Below, one piece after another: positions 26,198-33,701 of a stretch of DNA of 64,000 bases; the first letter of the stretch is position 1, and every line of letters begins with the position of its first letter. The notes beneath the pieces are model-generated. The model was given only the letters and a program-made list of their open reading frames with translations. It made no database searches and had not been told where the DNA came from. Made by a program: the position numbers and the translations under genes. This DNA is from an uncultured Prevotellaceae bacterium (lineage in GTDB: Bacteria; Bacteroidota; Bacteroidia; Bacteroidales; Muribaculaceae): the NCBI GenBank assembly GCA_900322135.1, contig ONYP01000003.1, positions 1 through 64,000 on the forward strand, read 5' to 3'.

Positions 26198-26842
26198 TCA
26201 AAAGTCAAATTTCTTGGCCGGCACTCCCAGATAAGTGCTGTCGTCACGCGGTTGCGTCATGAGCACACTGTTGGCACCCAAAGTCACTCCATTACCGATT
26301 GTCATGCCCTGCAAGACCACACTGGCCACGCCCAACAGGTTGTTGTCACCAATCGTAATACCGCCCGAGAGGTGTGCAGCCGGCATGAGCCCATTGAAAT
26401 CACCGATGCGGTTGTCATGTCCCACCACGACATGGTCGTTAATGAGATTGAAATTGCCGATGGTAACATCACATGATATCATGCAGTCGTTTTGGATAAT
26501 ATTGCCCTCGCCCATGATGAGCGTCTGCTCGTCAACCAGGAACAATGACGGGTCAATGAGATTGGGGAAAGTGATATGGGGATTGTTGATGAGTTCTCGC
26601 AGGCGTCTCACGGCCTTGTTGTCGTTGATGGCAATGGCCACAGCCAACGGGTGGTTCACCTGCAACAAGGTGTCCATGTTGCCCAGGACGCTGCCATAAC
26701 GAGACACAACAGAGCCTACCGGCTTGGTGTCATCAAAGAAACCAATCAGTTCCCAATCACCGCCGTTACGGTTAATCCTGTCGATGAGGCACGCCACTTC
26801 TTTGCCAAAGCCGCCAGCGCCATAGATTGCTATTTTTTTCAT
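26198..26842 (-). CDS. NeuD/PglD-family sugar acyltransferase
   Basis: The 214-residue protein has an N-terminal nucleotide-sugar-binding domain (KKIAIYGAGGFGKEVACLIDRI) and a left-handed beta-helix of hexapeptide repeats (IGEGN..., IGNFNLINDHVVVGHD, IGDNNLLGVASVV), ending TYLGVPAKKFDF. NeuD/PglD proteins acetylate a 4-amino-sugar nucleotide or sialic acid using acetyl-CoA; other acyl donors are possible. It follows a DegT aminotransferase 42 bp upstream, the classic pair for UDP-4-amino-4,6-dideoxy sugars (as PglE-PglD). A second, fused copy is at 33702. The start at 26842 gives the canonical MKKIAIYG; an upstream in-frame ATG is ignored. Confidence 0.88.
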   Translation of the reverse strand: MKKIAIYGAGGFGKEVACLIDRINRNGGDWELIGFFDDTKPVGSVVSRYGSVLGNMDTLLQVNHPLAVAIAINDNKAVRRLRELINNPHITFPNLIDPSLFLVDEQTLIMGEGNIIQNDCMISCDVTIGNFNLINDHVVVGHDNRIGDFNGLMPAAHLSGGITIGDNNLLGVASVVLQGMTIGNGVTLGANSVLMTQPRDDSTYLGVPAKKFDF

Positions 26843-26884
26843 ATTGCTTGAGTATTTTGGTGTAATCATTAATTCTGTGTTATA

Positions 26885-28027
26885 TCATTGTCCGCAGCAA
26901 GCGCGTATCTCACGGACTACCCTCTCGATGTCCTCGTCGCTCACCCAGGGGCCACTAGGCAGGCACAGACCCATCGAGAACAGGTTTTCACTGACTCCGT
27001 TGACATAGGCAGGGGCACCCGAGAACACGGGCTGAGTGTGCATGGGTTTCCACAAGGGTCGTGACTCGATGTTGCAGGACTCGAGATGCTGACGCACGGT
27101 CTCATAATCGGTTCCTGCCTTTGTCGGGTCGATGAGGATGGTGTTGAGCCAGTAATTGCTGTCGGAGCGCTCGTCACAATTGACATGGACATCAATGCCG
27201 TCCACATCGGCCAGCAGTTCGACATAGCGGTCACACAGATGCCTGTGATGTGCCAGATGCTCGTCCAGTACCGTCATCTGTCCACGGCCTATACCCGCGC
27301 AGATGTTGCTCATGCGGTAATTATAGCCGATTTCCTTGTGCAGGTAGTAAGGCATGGGTTCGCGGGATTGGGTGGCATAGAACATGATTTTCTTCTTGGT
27401 CTCTTCGTCGGGGCAGATGAGGGCTCCGCCACCGCTAGTGGTAATCATCTTGTTGCCATTGAAACTCATGATGCCGAAGTCGCCGAAAGTGCCGCACAAC
27501 CTGCCGCGATAACGCGAGCCGAAGGCCTCGGCCGAGTCCTCGACCACAGGAATTTCATATCGCTGCGCAATCTCCATAATCTCGTCAATCATGGCAGGCA
27601 TGCCGTAAAGATAAACGGGAATGATGGCTCGCGGCTTGCGTCCCGTCTTGGCAATACGGTCCTTAATCGCATCTTCGAGCAGATTGGGGTCCATGTTCCA
27701 AGTGTCGGGCTCGCTGTCCACAAACACAGGCGTAGCGCCCTGGTAGACAATAGGGTTGGCACTCGCCGAGAAAGTCATCGACTGGCAGATAACCTCATCG
27801 TCACGCCCGATGCCCAGCTTCACGAGAGCCAGATGGATGGCAGCCGTTCCTGAACTGAGGGCAACAACATGTTTCCCCTCGCCGCACAAGTTCTCGAGGT
27901 CTTCCTCAAACGCATTCACATTCGGACCCAAGGGCACAACCCAATTGGTGTCAAAAGCCTCCTGAATGTACTTCATTTCTTGTCCACTCATGTGGGCGAG
28001 GCAAAGTAAAATCTTGTTATTTGTCAT
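26885..28027 (-). CDS. DegT/DnrJ/EryC1/StrS-family sugar aminotransferase
   Basis: The 380-residue PLP enzyme moves an amino group from glutamate to a keto-sugar nucleotide. It shows LSSGTAAIHLAL, DSEPDTWNMDPNLLEDAI, EDSAEAFGSRY and the PLP lysine in SFNGNKMITTSGGG (Lys193 with the chosen start). It resembles PglE/PseC-type aminotransferases for UDP-4-keto-6-deoxy-GlcNAc derivatives and probably works with the NeuD enzyme that follows. No matching 4,6-dehydratase is in the window, so the keto-sugar must be made elsewhere. The start is the ATG at 28027; the frame extends upstream only to a TTG. Confidence 0.92.
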   Translation of the reverse strand: MTNNKILLCLAHMSGQEMKYIQEAFDTNWVVPLGPNVNAFEEDLENLCGEGKHVVALSSGTAAIHLALVKLGIGRDDEVICQSMTFSASANPIVYQGATPVFVDSEPDTWNMDPNLLEDAIKDRIAKTGRKPRAIIPVYLYGMPAMIDEIMEIAQRYEIPVVEDSAEAFGSRYRGRLCGTFGDFGIMSFNGNKMITTSGGGALICPDEETKKKIMFYATQSREPMPYYLHKEIGYNYRMSNICAGIGRGQMTVLDEHLAHHRHLCDRYVELLADVDGIDVHVNCDERSDSNYWLNTILIDPTKAGTDYETVRQHLESCNIESRPLWKPMHTQPVFSGAPAYVNGVSENLFSMGLCLPSGPWVSDEDIERVVREIRACCGQ

Positions 28028-28040
28028 ATTACTCAATTTT

Positions 28041-28643
28041 TTAATCTTCTGAAATCAGTAGTCCCGGCGGTACGCTCTCGGGGGCATGACCGGGATACAA
28101 CAAGCGCTCCATCGACAGTTCCCGTATCACGGCCTCGCTGTGGGCAGCAAGTTCCTTGTCGGAATGCGGAATATTGGTCACCGTTTTCACGCCCGGAATA
28201 TAACTGTCGCCCGTGAAAACCGCGTCACCTGCAATCCAAGTGATACAATCGGGGCTGTGTCCGGGTGTAAAAACCGCACGCGCATCGATGTCGGCAAACA
28301 GAGGTATCTGCTCCCCGTCCTGAACTAGTCTCACATTGTCGGCCGAGTCGAGTACAAACGGGTCACCGTAATACCTGGAGAAATTCAGCTTGTCACTGTT
28401 CAATCCGTTTAGTCCATACTCGTTGGTCACCACGGGCAGCGAGGGGTACAACGACAGCAATGTGTTCAAACCGTAGATATGGTCAAAATGAGCATGGGTG
28501 AGCAATACACCGCACAACTGTCCCTGCACCAGCGGCAACAAGCGGTCTACATCACCGCAATCCACAATCCATGTGCGCTGATCCTCGATTAGAAGATAAG
28601 TGCACGATTTATAGACTGTATTGACAACCCGGCGGACAATCAC
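28041..28643 (-). CDS. Metallo-beta-lactamase-fold hydrolase
   Basis: The 200-residue enzyme has the binuclear-zinc motif THAHFDH, an upstream Asp in IVDCGDVD, a second His in FTPGHSPDC and a third in LYPGHAPE, as in glyoxalase II-like thioester hydrolases. It probably hydrolyses a thioester or related ester. In a cluster full of ACPs, acyl-ACP or acyl-CoA release is a reasonable guess, but not shown. The start codon appears to be GTG at 28643: the next upstream in-frame codons end in a stop and no ATG precedes the conserved MIVRRVVNT start. It lies between the aminotransferase and the ATP-grasp gene. Confidence 0.85.
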   Translation of the reverse strand: MIVRRVVNTVYKSCTYLLIEDQRTWIVDCGDVDRLLPLVQGQLCGVLLTHAHFDHIYGLNTLLSLYPSLPVVTNEYGLNGLNSDKLNFSRYYGDPFVLDSADNVRLVQDGEQIPLFADIDARAVFTPGHSPDCITWIAGDAVFTGDSYIPGVKTVTNIPHSDKELAAHSEAVIRELSMERLLYPGHAPESVPPGLLISED

Positions 28644-28704
28644 AATATTAATCTAATTATATATCAAAAACGCAGAAAACACTACACAAATTGCACTCAG
28701 CACA

Positions 28705-29805
28705 TCACTGCATGTGCAAATAGAACAGGCAATCTTTAGCAAAGGTCTTCTTATAACCTTGAACCCTAGTGCAATCCACGCTACACGCTCTCTCGATGAC
28801 CTCATCTAAACAGTCGCCAAACATGGGGCCAGCCATCATCTGGGGCCCCTCGACACTTGGAACCAGGTTGAACTCGATGAGCAGCGGTTCGCCATCGGGC
28901 AAGACCGTAACATCCCAGCCGACAAAGTCAAAATAAGGCAGACGCTGGTGCATCTTGAGCAAGGTATCTATAACACACTGATACTCAGGAACCACCAGAT
29001 GGGTAATGCCAGTCTCCTGACTCAACGACGAAACGGCCATGCGCTTGAAGCGGTACACCCGGTCATCCACTAGTCCATCGGGATGGATGAGGCATGTGCC
29101 ACCACCCTGGGAAACATTATCCTTGATTGCGCCCTTTCCCCCGAAACGCATGTGAGCAAACGGGTAAAGAAACTCGCAGATGCCGTTGGTATGGCGATAG
29201 GTATACAGGCGCATCGAGTTGAGGGAAGTCGGATTTACCCTTTGTAAGTCGGGATGCTGCTTTACCTTTTTCTGGACAATGAAGTTAATGCCATATTGTG
29301 CAAACAGCTCCTTTACCGGCTCGGCCGACAGTCCTTGAATCTGAGCGACACCTTCACCGTTGCATGTTTCGACAGTGGGTTTGATGATGAGTTCGCCATC
29401 GGCAGCCTCGACGGCGGCAACCGCTTGACCCATTGTGATTTCCTCCCCGTCAAGGTAAAAATGACCGTGCATATTCTTGACAACAGTCACAGGCTGTTTC
29501 ACATCGGGGAACAACAGGCTATAGATGTTCTTGTCGAGATAGGCGTCCTTGAAATCATATCTGTTGAGTGAGGGAATGACAAAAAAGTAGTACAGGTCCA
29601 TCGACAAGTAACGGTCGCTCATGATGCCGTTGAGCCGCGAGAAATAATCGGCAAACATCATCGACACCTTGAATCCACGCTGCTCGTAATAGGGCGAGAG
29701 CTCCTTCTTGTGGGCCTTGTAGTCAAAGTCGGCCGACATGACATGGTTCTTGAAATACCAGTCACCCCAGTAATATTCCTTGTTGGTATTGATGAATCGT
29801 GACAT
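28705..29805 (-). CDS. Sugar-transfer-associated ATP-grasp protein
   Basis: The 366-residue protein matches ATP-grasp enzymes seen in polysaccharide loci. Features are KPTVETCNGEGVAQIQG (ATP-binding lysine and glycine-rich loop), FIVQKKVKQHPDL, NSMRLYTYR, the MRFGGKGAIKDNVSQGG segment, and the metal-binding FVGWDVTVLPDGEPLLIEFN near the C-terminus. ATP-grasp enzymes join a carboxylate, activated as acyl-phosphate, to an amine or thiol. It may link an amino acid or other carboxylate to an amino sugar; the substrate is unknown. It lies directly after KAS III B and before the MBL hydrolase, within the acyl-modification block. Confidence 0.82.
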   Translation of the reverse strand: MSRFINTNKEYYWGDWYFKNHVMSADFDYKAHKKELSPYYEQRGFKVSMMFADYFSRLNGIMSDRYLSMDLYYFFVIPSLNRYDFKDAYLDKNIYSLLFPDVKQPVTVVKNMHGHFYLDGEEITMGQAVAAVEAADGELIIKPTVETCNGEGVAQIQGLSAEPVKELFAQYGINFIVQKKVKQHPDLQRVNPTSLNSMRLYTYRHTNGICEFLYPFAHMRFGGKGAIKDNVSQGGGTCLIHPDGLVDDRVYRFKRMAVSSLSQETGITHLVVPEYQCVIDTLLKMHQRLPYFDFVGWDVTVLPDGEPLLIEFNLVPSVEGPQMMAGPMFGDCLDEVIERACSVDCTRVQGYKKTFAKDCLFYLHMQ

Positions 29806-29820
29806 GATTGGTGCTTGTCT

Positions 29821-30882
29821 TTAATAGGTTATCACATCGCTGCACTTCACATTGCCGGCATGAAACTCCATGCTTGCCCATGCCAGCCCCACACCAAAGC
29901 CGCAGGCGAGACAGTGATTATAGGCTCCCGCCAACTGCTCACGGCATCTGGTCACCATCGTCAGGGGTATCGACGCGCTGGTGACATTTCCATATTCTTC
30001 CAGGCAGTAGGGTGTCTTCTCGGCAGGAATCTTAATAGCCTTGCGGATTTTCTCATCGATGAACTTGTTGGCCTGATGCAGTAACAACAGATCAACGCTC
30101 TCGACATCAATATGATAGGCATCAATGAGTTCACGCAATGAACGCGGTGGCTGCTTGATGGCAAAGCCAAATACATCCATGCCGTTGACCACCATGTCGA
30201 TACCTCGCCTGAATGCCCCAGGAGAAACCTCTTTCTCCTCAAGAGCATCGTGGTCCACAGGGTTGCGCATACCGCCATAGGGTGCCCAGACGGCCTGATA
30301 ACCGCTACCATCCACGCCATAGACGAAGTTCATGGGGTGCTGCGCTTCAGGGTCATACTCCAGTGCTGTCGCCGTCGCAGCGTCACCAAACAGGGGACGC
30401 ACGGCAGGGTCACGCGGATTGCGGTTGAGGGTGTTGGTCTCGGCAGCCACCAGGATGGCACGCTTCATGGTCCCATGAGACAGCAACGAGCCGACGATGC
30501 TCATGCCATACACCCATCCCGAACAGCCGAAGGGCAAGTCGAAGACACAGCAATCACCCCTGAGGTTGAGACGATCCTGCAGGACACAAGCCGTCTGCGG
30601 AGCGATGAAGTCACGCGATGTGCAGACATAGGCAAAGCAATCCACATCCGAAGGCTGCCATCCCATGTCGTCGAGCAGACGCAACACTGCTTTCTCGGTC
30701 AAGTCAGATGCCGTAACACCAGGTTCAACCTTGTGGTGACGCTCGATGCCGGTCGAAGCAATCACTTTCAGCGCCTCGCTTTGCTCCTTGTAAATGGGCA
30801 GTGTGAGATTATCTTCCACTGTTGCGGGCACACAGGCACTCATGCCCGTGATGCGCACATTGTTGATGGTTAGTTGTGACAT
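29821..30882 (-). CDS. 3-oxoacyl-ACP synthase III-like protein (KAS III B)
   Basis: The 353-residue enzyme keeps the triad Cys120 (LPFGCSGWVYGM), His269 (LLLHQANKF) and Asn299 (EEYGNVTSASIP). It is clearly paralogous to KAS III A at 24626 (same opening pattern, ITGMSACVPA against IKAMSACVPP, and equal spacing). Its gene lies 2 bp behind the adenylate-forming ligase and downstream of two ACPs, so it likely uses an acyl group activated by that ligase and carried on one of those ACPs. Whether it condenses with malonyl-ACP or transfers the acyl to a sugar cannot be told from sequence. The start ATG at 30882 is well supported. Confidence 0.9.
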   Translation of the reverse strand: MSQLTINNVRITGMSACVPATVEDNLTLPIYKEQSEALKVIASTGIERHHKVEPGVTASDLTEKAVLRLLDDMGWQPSDVDCFAYVCTSRDFIAPQTACVLQDRLNLRGDCCVFDLPFGCSGWVYGMSIVGSLLSHGTMKRAILVAAETNTLNRNPRDPAVRPLFGDAATATALEYDPEAQHPMNFVYGVDGSGYQAVWAPYGGMRNPVDHDALEEKEVSPGAFRRGIDMVVNGMDVFGFAIKQPPRSLRELIDAYHIDVESVDLLLLHQANKFIDEKIRKAIKIPAEKTPYCLEEYGNVTSASIPLTMVTRCREQLAGAYNHCLACGFGVGLAWASMEFHAGNVKCSDVITY

Positions 30883-30883
30883 A

Positions 30884-32350
30884 TCATTGTTTAAGTTTGA
30901 GTCGTTGGATTTTTCCCGATGAGGTGCGGGGAATGCAGTCGGTCCATTCCCATTGTGCGGGAATCTCGTGAGGCGGAATCAGGCCTGACAAGCCCGCCTT
31001 AATCTCTTCTATCGTGGGGGCATCATCGCTGCGCAAGAGGAATGCCTTGGGCACCTCGCCGAGCACTCCGCCAGGATCAGGGACCGCAATACAAGCACAG
31101 TCGGCAACCCCCAATGAGATAATGGCGTTCTCGATAGCCGCAGGACTCACCTTCTCACCGCCCACATTGATGAGTTCCTTCTTGCGTCCCGTGAGATAGA
31201 AGACACCATTGGGGTCGCGATGCCCCCAGTCTCCCGTGCGGAACCAATCGCCGAAGTAACTGTTTTCATTGTCCCGGGGCAAGAAATAGGAACGGGCCAC
31301 CATATTGCCTCGCACGCAAATCTCGCCGTCAACGCCGTCGGCGACGGCTTGACCATTGTCGTCGAGGATGCAGACCTCGACCAAGGATGATGCAGGCCGT
31401 CCGATGGCATCAAGGTTCCCCTCATAAGCGTGGAATTCCACAAACAGGGCGCGTGAAGCCTCGGTGAGACCGTAATGCATGCACAGCCGTGTATTGGGGA
31501 ACAGTTCCATGAGCAGGTGCTTGTCCTCGATGGGTAAAGCCGCACTGCCTATTTCTATATACCTGAGTTGAGACGCAAAACGGGCGATGCGCCTACCGCT
31601 CAACCGCTTGATATATTGCCACACTGCCGGGACCATGCCAAAGCCCGTGACGCGCTCACTATCGAGCACATTAAAGAAAGACTTGAGATTGGCAAAATTA
31701 CCCACAAGCACCAGTGTGGCTCCTGCCATGAGGACACATCGCATGCGCCCCAAGCCGAAAGAGTGGCTCAAGGGCAACGCAAGAGCCTCGACATCAGTTG
31801 CAACAGTACCGATAAAGCCATTGGTATTGCTAGCCGAAGCAGCCACATTGGCATGGGTGAGACAAACCCCTTTGGGGGCTCCCGTTGTGCCGGTTGTGAA
31901 CATCACATCGGCGACATCGGCGGCATTGACAGTGGGGGCTAACGGATTATCCCCTACTCTATCGCTGGCTTCCACCCCCCTGAAAGGCAAACACCGGCAA
32001 CCATCGATGTCCACATCATTGCCGAAGGCAACGACCGGCTTGGTAACCGATGCGATGTAATCAAGCCTCTCCCGCGGCGATGACGCATCAACGACAACAT
32101 TTACAGCACCCAGCAGATGGGATGCAAAATACAGGTAGATGAACTCCACCTCCTTCTGAGCAACCAGCAAGACACGGTCGCCTCGATTGATACCCAGCGC
32201 ACACATGTAGCCGGCAACGCGTTGGATGCTGCCTGCCAGCCGGGAATAGGAAATGCGGTTATTCCCCTCGACAATAGCTGTCTTGTCGGGGGTGCTGATG
32301 GCATGTTCCGCAATGTTACACAGCAAGCTGCTGTGGGGAGCATTAATCAT
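30884..32350 (-). CDS. Adenylate-forming acyl-CoA/acyl-ACP ligase
   Basis: The 488-residue enzyme of the ANL superfamily has the P-loop-like FTTGTTGAPKG (151-161), YGLTEASRA, RTGDWGHRDPNG, LTGRKKELINVGGEKVSP, and a C-terminal SSGKIQRLKL with the catalytic lysine near 480. It should activate a carboxylic acid with ATP and pass it to CoA or, given the overlap with an ACP gene (8 bp at 32343-32350), to that ACP. The substrate is unknown; similar ligases in O-antigen loci supply hydroxybutyryl, lactyl or amino-acid groups for N-acylation of amino sugars. It lies directly ahead of KAS III B. Confidence 0.92.
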   Translation of the reverse strand: MINAPHSSLLCNIAEHAISTPDKTAIVEGNNRISYSRLAGSIQRVAGYMCALGINRGDRVLLVAQKEVEFIYLYFASHLLGAVNVVVDASSPRERLDYIASVTKPVVAFGNDVDIDGCRCLPFRGVEASDRVGDNPLAPTVNAADVADVMFTTGTTGAPKGVCLTHANVAASASNTNGFIGTVATDVEALALPLSHSFGLGRMRCVLMAGATLVLVGNFANLKSFFNVLDSERVTGFGMVPAVWQYIKRLSGRRIARFASQLRYIEIGSAALPIEDKHLLMELFPNTRLCMHYGLTEASRALFVEFHAYEGNLDAIGRPASSLVEVCILDDNGQAVADGVDGEICVRGNMVARSYFLPRDNENSYFGDWFRTGDWGHRDPNGVFYLTGRKKELINVGGEKVSPAAIENAIISLGVADCACIAVPDPGGVLGEVPKAFLLRSDDAPTIEEIKAGLSGLIPPHEIPAQWEWTDCIPRTSSGKIQRLKLKQ

Positions 32351-32573
32351 GTAAGATCTTGTTGACCTCGTCGATAATAGACCTGACGGATGTCAAGTCA
32401 AACAAGTCCTCAAGCGGGAACTCGACGGACAGTTCCTGCTCGATGGTGCTGATAATGGCCAGGTTTCCCACCGAGTCCCATTGTGGGATATCTCCTGATG
32501 AGAGGGTATCGGTAATCACCCCAATGTCAACATTGAGCACGCGGGCAATTATTTCCTTTACCTGCCTTTCCAT
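32343..32573 (-). CDS. Acyl carrier protein, WDSVGN type (ligase partner)
   Basis: The 76-residue carrier protein has IPQWDSVGNLAII with Ser34 as the phosphopantetheine site, and the helix EQELSVEFPLEDLFDLTSV. It keeps the usual Asp-Ser pair, unlike the EWSSL proteins. Its stop overlaps the ligase start by 8 bp, so the ligase probably loads it. It lies 15 bp after the next ACP upstream. Two different ACPs side by side suggest two acyl groups, or a transfer between carriers. Confidence 0.9.
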   Translation of the reverse strand: MERQVKEIIARVLNVDIGVITDTLSSGDIPQWDSVGNLAIISTIEQELSVEFPLEDLFDLTSVRSIIDEVNKILHD

Positions 32574-32588
32574 CGTTATGCGTTCAAG

Positions 32589-32819
32589 TTACAGTTGCTT
32601 CTCGATAACATCATACAAATCCTTGATGGTCTCGGAATTGATGATGTCATTACCCTTGATAATCACATCATACTCATCATCAACCATCGCTATGACAGAC
32701 AGTGCGGTCAGAGATGACCACTCATCAAGTTGCTTGAATTTGGTTTCGGGCGTAAATAAAGCCTCGTCGGTGTCATCAAATTGAGCAGCAAAGTTCTCAA
32801 TAAATTCAGTAATATTCAT
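32589..32819 (-). CDS. Acyl carrier protein, EWSSL type (ACP B)
   Basis: The 76-residue protein starts MNITEFIENFAAQFDDTD and has LDEWSSLTAL with Ser36 in the attachment position; as in its paralog at 25773 the usual Asp is Ser. The two share most of the first 45 residues. It is first in the ACP/ACP/ligase/KAS III block and is preceded by a near-consensus promoter (32881-32912), again as for its paralog. This matched layout (promoter, EWSSL ACP, then KAS III) is a repeated module. Confidence 0.88.
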   Translation of the reverse strand: MNITEFIENFAAQFDDTDEALFTPETKFKQLDEWSSLTALSVIAMVDDEYDVIIKGNDIINSETIKDLYDVIEKQL

Positions 32820-32880
32820 TCTTGCGATGTGTATTCAATCAAAAAATGCGCACTAACTCAACAATAATCTCAATTGAGCG

Positions 32881-32912
32881 GCAAAAATACACACATTTTT
32901 GAAAACCACAAA
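32881..32912 (-). promoter_or_regulatory. Internal promoter ahead of ACP B
   Basis: On the minus strand TTTG (32912-32909), 19 bp, then TATTTTTGC (32889-32881) matches the Bacteroides promoter consensus. It lies in the 108-bp gap between the SDR stop and the ACP start (32819), so the acyl module can be transcribed independently of the upstream operon. Confidence 0.7.
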
Positions 32913-32927
32913 AATTTTGCCTTAAAA

Positions 32928-33683
32928 CTAAATTGAAAAGCCGCCATCAATGACCAAATCGTGGCCAGTAAGCCAGCTTGAGGCGTCACTCAACAGGTAG
33001 ATGGCCCCATGAGCGATATCCTCGGGTTGACCATAGCGGCCCAATGGATAGCGCTTGGCGTCCTCGGCCAACTGCTCTTCGGTAATGGTGCCGCGATGGA
33101 TGAGCGGAGTGTCGACCATGCCCGGACAGATGCTGTTGACACGAACCCGCCGTGAAGCGAACTCACGGGCGGCATACTTCATCACTGAATTCAAGGCGGC
33201 CTTGGAGGCGCCGTACACGCCATTGCCCGGCATGAAGCTGTGGGTGCCACCGATTGAAGCAATCAACACTACCGAAGCCCCTTTCTTCAGCACTTTCTTC
33301 TTGTACAAGAGACGGAGCAGTTCCATCGGCGCGAAGAAGTTGACACCGAACATCTCGTCAAACTTCTCACGGGTGCCGAACTGTAGGGGCAATGTCGTCG
33401 AGTTGCCGGCACACATGACCACTCCATCGAGTTGAGGCATCTGAGCCACCAGGCCTTCAACATCGCCGGCCAATGTGAGGTCGGCGACAAGCTGGACATT
33501 GGCAGACGCCGCGGGCAACAGGTCATAAACCTCATTCAGGCGCTCGGCATTGCGTCCTGTAATCACCACATTAGCGCCCATGGCTCCACACTCGATAGCC
33601 GTTTCACGGCCGATACCCGATGAAGCGCCAGTAACCAGTATTGTTTTTCCTTCAAGTGAAAAAGGATTAAAAGTCTTCTCCAT
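32928..33683 (-). CDS. Short-chain dehydrogenase/reductase
   Basis: The 251-residue SDR has TGASSGIG (18-25), CAGN in place of NNAG, and catalytic Ser143, Tyr157 and Lys161 (GVYGASKAAL), with the FabG-like end LTGHDLVIDGGFSI. It resembles FabG and could reduce a 3-oxoacyl-ACP made by one of the KAS III proteins to a 3-hydroxyacyl group; a nucleotide-sugar reductase is the main alternative. It lies just upstream of the ACP/ligase/KAS III block, separated from it by an internal promoter. Confidence 0.9.
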   Translation of the reverse strand: MEKTFNPFSLEGKTILVTGASSGIGRETAIECGAMGANVVITGRNAERLNEVYDLLPAASANVQLVADLTLAGDVEGLVAQMPQLDGVVMCAGNSTTLPLQFGTREKFDEMFGVNFFAPMELLRLLYKKKVLKKGASVVLIASIGGTHSFMPGNGVYGASKAALNSVMKYAAREFASRRVRVNSICPGMVDTPLIHRGTITEEQLAEDAKRYPLGRYGQPEDIAHGAIYLLSDASSWLTGHDLVIDGGFSI

Positions 33684-33701
33684 AGTGAACTATTTGTTAA
33701 A

